A program made the translations under genes and the position numbers. Positions 34,933 to 43,149 of a DNA stretch of 64,000 nt are shown here, piece by piece. Origin of the DNA: UMGS172 sp045636945 (GTDB taxonomy: Bacteria; Bacillota; Clostridia; Oscillospirales; Acutalibacteraceae); contig JAZTYO010000017.1 of the NCBI GenBank assembly GCA_045636945.1, forward strand, positions 1 through 64,000, in the 5' to 3' direction. The notes below the pieces were generated by a model. The model was not told where the DNA came from, searched no databases, and saw nothing but the letters and a program-made list of their open reading frames with translations. Numbering within the stretch: position 1 is the stretch's first letter; the number at the start of each line of letters is the position of its first letter.

Positions 34933-34945
34933 TTTTTGGTGATTT

Positions 34946-36340
34946 ATGAAAAGAGTTCTGTTTAAAGATTTATACCTTAATCTGTCTGATTTTGATGGTA
35001 AGGCTATTTCTGTCGGTGGTTGGGCAAGAAGCATCCGCGATTCAAAATCATTTGGATTTATAGACCTTAATGACGGCAGCTGTTTTAGGGGCGTTCAGAT
35101 TGTTTTTGAACGTGAAAAGGTTGTAAACTACGATGAAATCGCAGGTCTTAACGTTGGTTCGGCGGTTGTTATCAAGGGTAAGGTTATTGCAACCCCTGAA
35201 AACAAACAGCCGTTTGAGATAAATGCTGAGGAAATTACGGTTGAGGGTACATCAACACCCGATTACCCCTTGCAGAAAAAACGTCATACGGTTGAATATT
35301 TGCGTGAACAAGCTTATTTAAGACCACGTACCAATCTGTTCTCCGCTGTTTTCAGAGTGAGAAGTGAGATTGCCTTTGCTATTCATCAGTTCTTTAATGA
35401 CAGAGGCTTTGTGTACGTTCATACTCCGCTTATAACAGGTTCTGACTGTGAGGGTGCAGGTGAGATGTTCCGTGTTACGACCCTCGACGTCAACGACCCT
35501 CCAAGAACAGAGGGTGGCAGTATCGATTGGACGCAGGACTTCTTTGGTAAAAGTGCTAATTTAACTGTTTCGGGACAGTTAGAGGGCGAAACCTACGCTT
35601 TGGCTTTCGGTAATATCTATACATTTGGTCCGACCTTCCGTGCCGAAAATTCCAACACCGCCCGTCATGCGGCAGAATTCTGGATGATAGAGCCCGAAAT
35701 GGCCTTTGCTGACCTTACTGACGATATGGAGCTTGCCTGGGATATGATTAAATATATCATTAACCACGTGTTTTCGAAATGTAAGCAGGAGCTTGAGTTC
35801 TTTAATAGCTTTGTTGATAAGACTTTGCTTGAAAGACTCAGTACTTTGGCTAACTCAGATTATAAAAAGGTCACATATACCGAGGCGGTTGAGTTGCTTA
35901 AAGTAAGCGGTGAAGAGTTTAAATATCCTGTGGAGTGGGGATGTGACCTTCAGACCGAGCACGAGAGGTATCTTACCGAAAAAGTATTCAAAAAGCCCGT
36001 GTTCGTTGTCGATTATCCTAAGGAAATTAAGTCATTCTATATGCGACTGAATGACGACGGAAAAACTGTTGCTGCGATGGACCTTCTTGTTCCAGGTGTT
36101 GGAGAAATTATCGGTGGCAGTCAGCGTGAAGAACGCCTTGATATACTGCTTCAGAGAATGCATGAATGCGGTTTGAAAGAGGAGGACTATTGGTGGTACG
36201 TAAATCTTCGTAAATACGGCGGTACAAAGCACGCAGGCTTTGGTCTTGGTTTTGAGCGTATCGTTATGTATCTTACGGGAGTTCCCAATATCCGTGACGT
36301 TATTCCGTATCCCCGAACCGTCGGCAATGCTGAATATTAA
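34946..36340 (+). CDS. asnS: asparaginyl-tRNA synthetase
   Basis: This class IIb synthetase charges tRNA(Asn) with Asn. The 464 residues contain an N-terminal OB-fold (VGGWARSIRDSKSFGFIDLNDGS), motif 2 with FRAENSNTARHAAEFWMIEPEMAF, and motif 3 GFGLGFERIVMYLTG near the C-terminus. The phrase TPLITGSDCEGAGEMF is characteristic of AsnRS rather than AspRS. The ribosome site is weak (GGTGATT), consistent with coupling to the upstream gene. A strong terminator follows. Confidence 0.96.
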   Translation: MKRVLFKDLYLNLSDFDGKAISVGGWARSIRDSKSFGFIDLNDGSCFRGVQIVFEREKVVNYDEIAGLNVGSAVVIKGKVIATPENKQPFEINAEEITVEGTSTPDYPLQKKRHTVEYLREQAYLRPRTNLFSAVFRVRSEIAFAIHQFFNDRGFVYVHTPLITGSDCEGAGEMFRVTTLDVNDPPRTEGGSIDWTQDFFGKSANLTVSGQLEGETYALAFGNIYTFGPTFRAENSNTARHAAEFWMIEPEMAFADLTDDMELAWDMIKYIINHVFSKCKQELEFFNSFVDKTLLERLSTLANSDYKKVTYTEAVELLKVSGEEFKYPVEWGCDLQTEHERYLTEKVFKKPVFVVDYPKEIKSFYMRLNDDGKTVAAMDLLVPGVGEIIGGSQREERLDILLQRMHECGLKEEDYWWYVNLRKYGGTKHAGFGLGFERIVMYLTGVPNIRDVIPYPRTVGNAEY

Positions 36341-36350
36341 ATTAAACACA

Positions 36351-36385
36351 AAAAAGGAACTGTCAGCCGACAGTTCCTTTTTATA
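36351..36385. terminator. bidirectional terminator after asnS
   Basis: A perfect 14-bp stem (36351-36364 with 36369-36382) closes an AGCC loop, with A and T runs at the ends that allow action on both strands. Confidence 0.93.
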
Positions 36386-36391
36386 TTTCAT

Positions 36392-37336
36392 TTAGAATGT
36401 TACAACCTTTTCTTCGGGCTCGGTCGTTTTGGCGTAATCCTTAACCTTTAAAACGGGACCTACACCGCGGTAAGCCTTGTGCTTTTCAATCATAATTGTA
36501 GCGGTTACGTTAAGCCAATCGCCGGTTTGAAGAATGGTGCATTTGCCTTTGGTTTCGGCAATAAAGCCTGCATACTGAATATCATCGGCACAGCAGGTCA
36601 TAATATGGCGTCCTGCTATAAACTGGTCATCAGGAATCTTGCCGTTTTCACGGGCAATTATACACTTGAACTTTACGGTCTTACCGTGATATTTGTCCGA
36701 TTCCTCCATAAGATCACGGTAAAAGATAGCAAAGTCATTATCTGCAATCTCAATTACAGGTACGTTAAGGTCGTATGGTAGCGGATCTTCAATATCGTCC
36801 TCCTCGGTGCTTCCGTCGGTATATTCATAAACGATTGCGTTCTGACGGGACACACCCTTAACAATTTTGTGCAACGACATTTTGTCCATACCGTCTTCGA
36901 AACGGTTGAAGATAACAAGCTCGGCTGATTTCAGCTTATCAACAACAAGACTGCGCATATTTGCGTTGAACATCTCAAAGGTGTTAGAATCGGCAAACAT
37001 CATTTCCTGATAAACGGTCCAGCTTTTGGGCATTGCGTTGTAAAGCTTGTCCAAAGTCCACATACCGTTGTACTCAATAACAACACGTTCGGACTTGGTT
37101 TCCTTAAACCAGCTTTCCAAGGTCTTTGAGGTCAGGTCTTCTTCTGAGTCAACGATCTTAATGAAAACGTTTTTGCCTGAAAATTTTGAAGGCTCATATT
37201 CCTCTTCGCCTTCCTCACAAACTATGAGGAGGGTTCTTTCACCGGAATTAAAACGTTTGTCTTCAAGTGTTTCCTGAATAAATTTGGTTTTGCCCGACTC
37301 TAAAAAGCCGGTAAAAAGGTATACGGGTACTTCCAT
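36392..37336 (-). CDS. COG0523-like P-loop protein fused to a DUF1980/TIGR03943-type domain
   Basis: The 314 residues begin with a P-loop GFLESGKTKFI (10-20) of the CobW/COG0523 type, but the usual CxCC metal motif is absent and the NKxD-like site reads VIFNRFED. From about residue 190 it switches to DFAIFYRDLMEESDKYHGKTVKFKCIIA, IAGRHIMTCCADDIQYAGFI and GDWLNVTATI, the C-terminal domain of TIGR03943 (YcgQ-type) proteins, normally attached to membrane helices. YcgQ and COG0523 genes are zinc-starvation genes in Bacillus. It lies 13 bases downstream of a His-rich COG0523 gene, so a metal-delivery role is inferred. Confidence 0.75.
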   Translation of the reverse strand: MEVPVYLFTGFLESGKTKFIQETLEDKRFNSGERTLLIVCEEGEEEYEPSKFSGKNVFIKIVDSEEDLTSKTLESWFKETKSERVVIEYNGMWTLDKLYNAMPKSWTVYQEMMFADSNTFEMFNANMRSLVVDKLKSAELVIFNRFEDGMDKMSLHKIVKGVSRQNAIVYEYTDGSTEEDDIEDPLPYDLNVPVIEIADNDFAIFYRDLMEESDKYHGKTVKFKCIIARENGKIPDDQFIAGRHIMTCCADDIQYAGFIAETKGKCTILQTGDWLNVTATIMIEKHKAYRGVGPVLKVKDYAKTTEPEEKVVTF

Positions 37337-37349
37337 TAATGTTCACCTC

Positions 37350-38504
37350 TCAGATTCTGAAAAGTTTGCCGAGTGCATCCTCGTTTATCTTGGAGCCGAT
37401 AACACAAAGTCGGCCAATAATTTCGGCAGAACCGATACGAACGTCGGGCACACCGGGAACATAGTCAAAGTGGATCCACTTGCCATCAACCGATGGAATA
37501 ATGCCCTTTGCGCGTAGAATCATACCAAAGGTCTTGTCATCATCAAGTGAATTCAAAATATCGGTAATTTCATCAACGGTGTACTTGTTTGTTGTTTCTT
37601 TGCCCCAAGAGCTAAATACCTCGTCGGCGTGATGATGGTGGTGTTCGTGACATCCGCAGGTGCATTCCTCTCCGTGCTCATGGTGATGCTCATGGTGATG
37701 ATGCTCGTGTTCTTCATCATCGTGGTGGTGACCGCATTCACAGTTACCGTGTTCATCGTAATGATGTTCGTGATGAGCCTCGTCATGATTGTGCTCGTGA
37801 CTATGTTCATGATGATGTTCATGTTCGTGACACTCACCGTCTTCATCGTGGTCGTGGTGATGGTGATGCTTGGTTGCGTGAGCAAGTCTTTCAAGCTCGG
37901 CTACAAGAGTGTTCTTCTTCTCCATAGCTTCCAGAATTGCGCAACCTGAGATTTCTCCCAAAAGGGTTGTGATAACGGTAGCATCAGCGTTGCGTTCGCG
38001 CAAAAGCTCAACACACTTTTTTAGCTTTTCCTCGGAAATATTATCGGTATGGCTCAAAATAATTGAGCTTGCGTTTTCAATCTGATCATTGAAAAACTCA
38101 CCAAAGTTCTTCATGTATATTTTGCACTTGTTTGCATCAACTACGGTTGTGAATCCGTTAAGAACAATATCATCAGAGCCGATGTTCTGAACTGCACGGA
38201 TAACGTCACTGAGCTTGCCGACACCAGAAGGCTCGATCAAAATGCGGTCGGGGGAGTACTGCTCAAGAACTTTTTTGAGAGCCTCGCCAAAATCACCCAC
38301 AAGACTGCAACAAATACAGCCCGAGTTCATTTCGGTGATTTCAATACCTGCATCCTTCAAAAATCCGCCGTCGATACCTATTTCGCCAAACTCGTTTTCA
38401 ATAAGTACTAACTTTTCACCTTTGTAGGCTTCGTTGATAAGCTTTTTAATAAGTGTGGTTTTACCTGCACCTAAAAAACCTGAGAAAATGTCAATTTTAG
38501 TCAT
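37350..38504 (-). CDS. COG0523 (CobW-family) GTPase with very His-rich loop
   Basis: This 384-residue metallochaperone-type GTPase has Walker A GFLGAGKT (9-16), the metal motif GCICC (C63, C65, C66), GEIGIDGGFL, ILIEPSGVG and SHTDNIS as its nucleotide motifs. A low-complexity metal-binding segment of about 85 residues (roughly 210-295) is almost entirely His, Glu, Asp and a few Cys. The C-terminal CobW_C domain follows (KGIIPSVDGKWIHFDYVPG). Such proteins bind Zn, Ni or Co and pass them to target enzymes. It is the first gene of a two-gene minus-strand operon with the DUF1980 fusion. Confidence 0.92.
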   Translation of the reverse strand: MTKIDIFSGFLGAGKTTLIKKLINEAYKGEKLVLIENEFGEIGIDGGFLKDAGIEITEMNSGCICCSLVGDFGEALKKVLEQYSPDRILIEPSGVGKLSDVIRAVQNIGSDDIVLNGFTTVVDANKCKIYMKNFGEFFNDQIENASSIILSHTDNISEEKLKKCVELLRERNADATVITTLLGEISGCAILEAMEKKNTLVAELERLAHATKHHHHHDHDEDGECHEHEHHHEHSHEHNHDEAHHEHHYDEHGNCECGHHHDDEEHEHHHHEHHHEHGEECTCGCHEHHHHHADEVFSSWGKETTNKYTVDEITDILNSLDDDKTFGMILRAKGIIPSVDGKWIHFDYVPGVPDVRIGSAEIIGRLCVIGSKINEDALGKLFRI

Positions 38505-38544
38505 AAAATTACCTCACAGTTAAGATGTTCGTTTCTAATTAATC

Positions 38545-38573
38545 ATTATACCACCTTTAAATTTACTTTACAA
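38545..38573 (-). promoter_or_regulatory. promoter of the COG0523 pair
   Basis: On the minus strand TTGTAA (38568-38573) and a perfect TATAAT (38545-38550) are 17 bases apart, about 40 bases before the ATG. I see no convincing Zur-type palindrome here. Confidence 0.75.
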
Positions 38574-38711
38574 GTGCTAAAGTAGATTTTTAGAAAACAG
38601 TAAGATAGGGAGGGTTTATTTTATAGTACATATTTTAGTCTAATTTAAATATTGTGATAATATCAATGATTTAATAAATAAAAATATTTTTAGCATAGAA
38701 TACATTCTGTA

Positions 38712-38740
38712 TTGCATTCTTGTGTTTTGTGTGGTAATAT
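38712..38740 (+). promoter_or_regulatory. promoter of the Na+/solute symporter gene
   Basis: TTGCAT (38712-38717) and TAATAT (38735-38740) with a 17-base spacer lie upstream of a strong TAGGAGGATG ribosome site. Confidence 0.65.
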
Positions 38741-38772
38741 ATTAAAGTATTTTCGTTTAGGAGGATGATATT

Positions 38773-40332
38773 ATGTCTCAAATTATTGCATTTGTCCTTT
38801 ACTTTGTTGCAATGCTTGGAATAGGAATCTATTTTTTCTTTAAATCCAAGGACGCAGGTGAAAAGGACTACTTTTTAGGCGGACGTTCTATGGGCCCGTG
38901 GGTTACCGCTATGAGTGCTCAGGCATCTGATATGAGCGGTTGGTTATTAATGGGCTTCCCCGGAAGTATTCTTGCTTTCGGTATGGGTAAGGTTTGGATC
39001 GGTATCGGTCTTGCACTCGGTACAGCTGCAAACTGGTTGATAGTTGCTAAAAGACTTCGCCGTTTTTCCAAGGCATCCAATGACTCAATCACTTTACCTC
39101 AGTATCTTACCAACCGTTTTGCATCTTCAAGCCCCGTACTTAAGGTTGTTTGTGCAATAATTTTCCTTATTGCTTTTACCGTTTACGTTGCTTCGGCTTT
39201 CAATGCAGGTACCGCAGTTTTCTGTGCGGTTATTCCTTGGTTCAGCGGTCATAAGCAGTTGGCAATGGTGATTTTTGCAGCTATCATCCTTGTTTATACA
39301 TTCATGGGCGGCTATAAGGCCGTTTGCTGGACCGATTTCTTCCAAGGTCTTTTGATGCTTGTTGCTTTGTTGGCAGTTCCTATCATTATGTATTCTTCAG
39401 GCAATTTTGATCCTGCATTTGAGGGTGCATTTGCTGAAGGTGTTACCGCTTTTAATTCCAATCCGTTCACAGCAAGCTGGCAGGATATTATTTCTGGTCT
39501 CGGTTGGGGTCTTGGCTATTTTGGTATGCCTCACATCCTTGTTCGTTTTATGTCAATTGAGAAACCTTCAATGGTTAAAAAGTCTTCAACTGTTGCAATC
39601 ACTTGGCTTATCATCACTCTTGGTGCCGCAATTATGATTGCATTCTTTGCAAGAACCTATTTGTTCTCTGACGGAACATCTCTTGCTGAGAGTCTTATTC
39701 CTGCGGGCAATCAGCAGAATCTGTTTATTGATATTGTAAATGATATGTTTACAGGTCCTATGGGCTTCTTTGCCGGTATCATTCTTTCAGCCATCATTGC
39801 TGCTTCAATGTCTACTGCCGACTCTCAGTTGCTTGTTGCATCTTCTTCCTTTACAAGCGACATCTATAAGCCTCTTATCAGAAAGAATAAGGCAACCGAT
39901 AAGGAAATCCTTTGGGTTGGACGTATTGTTGTTTTGGTAGTAACTCTCGTTGGTCTTTTGATTGCTTTGTCCGGTCTTAATGGAACAAATGCATGGGCAT
40001 CCAATATTATGGCAATGGTTGAGAACTCTTGGGGTCTCTTTGGTGCAGCATTCGGTCCTGTTGTTATCCTTTCGCTTTTCTGGAAACGTTTCAATTATGT
40101 AGGTGCTGTTGCTGGTATCCTTGCTGGAGCTATTGCCGATATCGCTTGGTTGGTACTTTTCACCAGCACAGTTACCGATGCTGTTATCACCAATACCGGT
40201 GTTTATGAGATTGTTCCCGGATTTATTGTAGGTGCTGTTGTTGCAGTTATTGTTACACTCTGCACTAAGGCTCCGTCACCTGGTGTCCTTGCCATCTATA
40301 ATGTTGCCACCGATAAGTCTATCGATGACTAA
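38773..40332 (+). CDS. putP: sodium/proline-type symporter (SSS family)
   Basis: This 519-residue carrier has about 13 transmembrane helices. Typical PutP segments are FLGGRSMGPWVTAMSAQASDMSGWLLMG, the VYTFMGGYKAVCWTDFFQGLLML helix, and SAIIAASMSTADSQLLVASSSFTSD, which carries the sodium-2 site serine/threonine pair. The family imports proline or other small solutes with Na+. The proline call is by resemblance; no proline catabolic gene is adjacent. It has its own promoter and terminator. Confidence 0.88.
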   Translation: MSQIIAFVLYFVAMLGIGIYFFFKSKDAGEKDYFLGGRSMGPWVTAMSAQASDMSGWLLMGFPGSILAFGMGKVWIGIGLALGTAANWLIVAKRLRRFSKASNDSITLPQYLTNRFASSSPVLKVVCAIIFLIAFTVYVASAFNAGTAVFCAVIPWFSGHKQLAMVIFAAIILVYTFMGGYKAVCWTDFFQGLLMLVALLAVPIIMYSSGNFDPAFEGAFAEGVTAFNSNPFTASWQDIISGLGWGLGYFGMPHILVRFMSIEKPSMVKKSSTVAITWLIITLGAAIMIAFFARTYLFSDGTSLAESLIPAGNQQNLFIDIVNDMFTGPMGFFAGIILSAIIAASMSTADSQLLVASSSFTSDIYKPLIRKNKATDKEILWVGRIVVLVVTLVGLLIALSGLNGTNAWASNIMAMVENSWGLFGAAFGPVVILSLFWKRFNYVGAVAGILAGAIADIAWLVLFTSTVTDAVITNTGVYEIVPGFIVGAVVAVIVTLCTKAPSPGVLAIYNVATDKSIDD

Positions 40333-40352
40333 AATCGTTATATAACCTTAAA

Positions 40353-40386
40353 AGCACCCGAGTCTTTTGGCTCGGGCGCTAGTTTT
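40353..40386 (+). terminator. terminator after the symporter
   Basis: A 10-bp stem with one mismatch (40353-40362 with 40371-40380) is followed by AGTTTTG. Confidence 0.75.
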
Positions 40387-40443
40387 GTCAAAAATTGTAC
40401 AAAAATTTCGTCAAAAATTTAACAAAATGTCAATGGCATATTT

Positions 40444-40471
40444 TTGCTTAAAGTAGTAAAATTAGTATACT
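40444..40471 (+). promoter_or_regulatory. promoter of the Ldh-family gene
   Basis: TTGCTT (40444-40449) and TATACT (40466-40471) are 16 bases apart. Upstream (40386-40435) the word TCAAAAATT recurs at roughly one-and-a-half to two helical turns, which could be a regulator-binding region. Confidence 0.55.
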
Positions 40472-40500
40472 TTATGATATAAAAATAAGGAGAGAAAATT

Positions 40501-41631
40501 ATGGCTACTAAATACATCAGATACACTTATCCTCAGCTTAAGGCTTTTTGTGAGGACTGTTTCGAGAGCTTCGGCTTCACCAAGGCAGAAAGCGAAATCA
40601 TTTCGGACGTTCTTTTGCTTTCCGACCTTTACGGTATCGAGTCTCACGGTATGCAGAGACTTGCACGATACCACAACGGTATCAAGAAGGGTCTTATCAA
40701 GGTAGAAGCTAAGCCTGAGGTTGTTTTTGAAACTCCCGTTTCGGCAGTTATCGAGGGTCACGACGGCATGGGTCAGCTCATTGGTCACAAGGCGATGAAC
40801 CTTGCTATCGAAAAGGCAAAGACCACCGGTATGGCTATTGTTACCGTTCGTAACTCCAACCACTACGGTATTGCAGGTTACTATGCAAAGATGGCTTGTG
40901 ATGCAGGTCTTATCGGTATGTCGTTTACCAACTCGGAGGCCATCATGGTTCCTACCTTTGGACGTCTTGCAATGCTCGGCTCCAACCCTATTGCAATCGC
41001 AGCACCTGCAGAGCCTTATGATTTCTTCTTTGATGCTTCCACCACAGTTGTTACCCGTGGTAAGCTCGAGGTTTACAATAAGCTCGGCAAACCTCTTCCC
41101 GAAGGCTGGGCATTGAACGCCCAGGGTAAGGGTAGCTCCGATGCCAAGGACGTTCTTGCTAACATCGTTGCTAAGAACGGCGGCGGTATTATGCCTTTGG
41201 GCGGCGAGACCGAAACTCTCGGTTCTCATAAGGGTTACGGTTACGGTATGTTCTGTGAGCTCTTTACCTCTATTCTTTCTATGGGTATTACCTCTAACCA
41301 CACCCACACCAACGGCAAGGGTGGTACCTGCCACGGCTTTATCGCAATCGATCCTAAGGTATTCGGTGATCCCGCTGAAATCAAGGAGCATCTTTCCACC
41401 TTTATGCGTGAGCTTCGTGAGTCTCCCAAGTCCGAGGGTCAGACCAGAATCTACACCCACGGTGAAAAGGAAATTATTGCAAAGGCAGACCGTCTTGAGA
41501 ACGGTATCGACGTTAATATCAACACCGTTGCAGAAATGTTCGATATGTGCAAGTTCGTTGGTCTTGATCCTGTTAAGTACCTCGGCGATGTAAACTTCGA
41601 TGAGGTCAACGCAAGTTCTTCTTACAAATAA
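40501..41631 (+). CDS. Ldh-family NAD(P)-dependent 2-hydroxyacid oxidoreductase
   Basis: This 376-residue protein belongs to the malate/L-lactate/ureidoglycolate/2,3-diketogulonate dehydrogenase family (Ldh_2), unrelated to classic lactate dehydrogenase. Signature segments are DLYGIESHGMQRLARYHNGI with a catalytic-site His near residue 48, VTVRNSNHYGIAGYYAKMA near 115-133, and KGYGYGMFCELFTSILSMG. The C-terminus has HFIAIDPK-like CHGFIAIDPKVFGD. Codon use is noticeably more C-ending than neighbouring genes, suggesting high expression. The substrate could be malate, sulfolactate or ureidoglycolate; context does not decide. Confidence 0.88.
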   Translation: MATKYIRYTYPQLKAFCEDCFESFGFTKAESEIISDVLLLSDLYGIESHGMQRLARYHNGIKKGLIKVEAKPEVVFETPVSAVIEGHDGMGQLIGHKAMNLAIEKAKTTGMAIVTVRNSNHYGIAGYYAKMACDAGLIGMSFTNSEAIMVPTFGRLAMLGSNPIAIAAPAEPYDFFFDASTTVVTRGKLEVYNKLGKPLPEGWALNAQGKGSSDAKDVLANIVAKNGGGIMPLGGETETLGSHKGYGYGMFCELFTSILSMGITSNHTHTNGKGGTCHGFIAIDPKVFGDPAEIKEHLSTFMRELRESPKSEGQTRIYTHGEKEIIAKADRLENGIDVNINTVAEMFDMCKFVGLDPVKYLGDVNFDEVNASSSYK

Positions 41632-41651
41632 TTTCTTGATGGCATAATTTA

Positions 41652-41690
41652 CCCCTCTGAAGACTTAAACTTCGGAGGGGCATTTTTATA
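41652..41690 (+). terminator. terminator of the Ldh-family gene
   Basis: An 11-bp stem with one G-T pair (41652-41662 with 41670-41680) and a CATTTTTATATTTT tail. Confidence 0.88.
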
Positions 41691-41710
41691 TTTTAGAGAT
41701 TTTTCCTTAT

Positions 41711-41785
41711 TTGAGTGATTATCAAAAATTCTGTTATAATTAAGAACACTCCGAAAGTCTAAAAAAGACAGTCGGAGGGTTTTTA
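41711..41785 (+). promoter_or_regulatory. promoter followed at once by a terminator hairpin, no gene
   Basis: TTGAGT (41711-41716) and TATAAT (41735-41740) with an 18-base spacer are followed within ten bases by a hairpin (41749-41760 with 41766-41777, one internal loop) and GTTTTT. A transcript from here would be only about 40 nucleotides. It may be a tiny RNA or the remains of a deleted gene. Confidence 0.45.
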
Positions 41786-41790
41786 TTGTT

Positions 41791-42371
41791 TTACTTGATT
41801 TCTAACGTCAATTTATTGTTGTTGGCTTTAATTATAAAGCCGTTATCGGTACTTTCGGTAGTACCGTCGGTACTAACGGAATAAGCAAAATCGCGGTGTG
41901 TAAGGTTTACACAACTGCCGTCGGTATTAACGATCGGCGCTTTCCTGTCGTTGAAGATTCGTGCTTTAAATAAAAAACCGTCAGGAAATATCCACCGCCG
42001 ATATTACCGTCTTTACTCCAATGGTAGCAATCGATAAACGGAGGATTATCAAAGTAAAGTCTTTCATCTTTAGCAACCTCGTCGTAATATCTGTCGCGGT
42101 AATTATCATTAAAAATAAACAAATCGCGAAGGAAGAACAAATCATCCTTAAAATACAAATTTGCACGGTAGTTTTTGTTTTAAACCACGCGGTACTGCGG
42201 TCAGTTTTGCGTGCAACGGTAGTTGTGCATGGCGTTAATTTATACAGAAGGTAGTAGGCAAATTATACTTTTCGGCAAACTCAATTTGTTTCACCACAAG
42301 CTCTAAAAGGTCAATTTTTTCTCTTGCTCACAAGCACGAATGAAGTTTACAAAGTTAATAATACTTTTCAT
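41791..42371 (-). pseudogene. degraded gene, family not identified
   Basis: Reading the minus strand from the ATG at 42371 gives MKSIINFVNFIRACEQ, a frameshift in an A run, then KIDLLELVVKQIEFAEKYNLPTTFCI and a stop. Farther on the frame FFLRDLFIFNDNYRDRYYDEV...DNPPFIDCYHWSKD appears, shifts near 41990, and continues as WIFPDGFLFKARIFNDRKAPIVNTDG to a stop at 41791. These pieces look like the two ends of one protein with the middle deleted and several frameshifts. The N-terminus resembles large cytoplasmic carbohydrate-linked proteins of Clostridia, but I cannot name the family with confidence. Confidence 0.7.
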
Positions 42372-42534
42372 ATAAGTCACACCCCATTACGGTTTTAATT
42401 TAAATATAATTTGCGTTTTAAAATTAGTCAATAACAATATTGAAAAAGATTCCTGATTGTGATAAAATCAGTAAAAGAATAGGATATAATCTTAAAATAT
42501 ACAGTATATAATCATTTGAATAGGGTGCGATTTT

Positions 42535-43125
42535 ATGGGTAGAAAGAACTTGAAAAACACAAAAGGTAAAATTGTATCGGCTGCTTGGAAACTGTTTTAT
42601 GACCAAGGCTATGAGGATACCACCATTGAGGATATCGTCTGGGAATCGGGAACGTCTAAAGGCTCATTTTATCATTATTTTGAGAGTAAGGATGCTTTAC
42701 TTTCGTCTTTGTCGTATCTTTTTGACGAAAAGTATGAGGAGTTGGCACCTAATATAACGGATGATATGAATAGTATTGATGCACTGTTGTTTCTTAATCA
42801 AGAACTGTTCGGTATGATTGAAAATCAGATAGATTTGGACCTTTTGAGTCGCTTGTTTTCAACCCAGTTAACTACCAAAGGCGAACAAAGTCTGCTTGAC
42901 CACAACCGTGTTTACTATAAACTTATCCGCAAACTCGTTACTCGCGGTCAGGAAAGAAATGAGATAACAACATCTATGACCGTGAAGGAAATCGTCAGAT
43001 TTTATGCTCTTTGTGAACGTGCTTTGATGTATGATTGGTGTTTATGCAAAGGTGATTATTCGTTGAAAGAATATGGAATCAAAACAATGCCGATGTTTTT
43101 GGAAAAATTAAGAAAAGAGAGTTGA
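42535..43125 (+). CDS. TetR/AcrR family transcriptional regulator
   Basis: The 196-residue protein has the TetR DNA-binding domain at residues 8-55: KIVSAAWKLFYDQGYEDTTIEDIVWESGTSKGSFYHYFESKDALLSSL, here split as a helix-turn-helix of SGTSKGSFYHYF type. The C-terminal ligand domain is all-helical and unrecognised. Regulators of this type repress nearby transport or catabolic genes. Neighbours are the GH38 alpha-mannosidase downstream and an AraC remnant on the opposite strand. Its stop codon lies in the stem of the shared terminator. Confidence 0.9.
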   Translation: MGRKNLKNTKGKIVSAAWKLFYDQGYEDTTIEDIVWESGTSKGSFYHYFESKDALLSSLSYLFDEKYEELAPNITDDMNSIDALLFLNQELFGMIENQIDLDLLSRLFSTQLTTKGEQSLLDHNRVYYKLIRKLVTRGQERNEITTSMTVKEIVRFYALCERALMYDWCLCKGDYSLKEYGIKTMPMFLEKLRKES

Positions 43126-43149
43126 GTATTTTGCTCAACTCTCTTTTCT
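43113..43149. terminator. palindromic terminator containing two convergent stop codons
   Basis: A 14-bp perfect stem (43113-43126 with 43134-43147) with a 7-base loop. The left arm contains the TGA of the TetR gene and the right arm the TGA of the convergent AraC remnant; both genes end Lys-Glu-Ser because of the symmetry. Confidence 0.88.

Noticed and set aside
37553..37949. Met/Val/Ile/Thr-rich open frames on both strands across the His-rich loop
   Set aside because: They are other-frame readings of CATCAC/ATGATG repeats that encode the His-rich segment; they lack ribosome sites and normal composition.
38545..38620. Zur box upstream of the COG0523 pair
   Set aside because: I could not find a convincing TAAATCGTAAT-like palindrome; zinc control remains only an expectation from family knowledge.
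40462..41460. Long open frame antisense to the Ldh-family gene
   Set aside because: Same reason: the sense gene is complete and conserved, and the antisense product has no recognisable fold.
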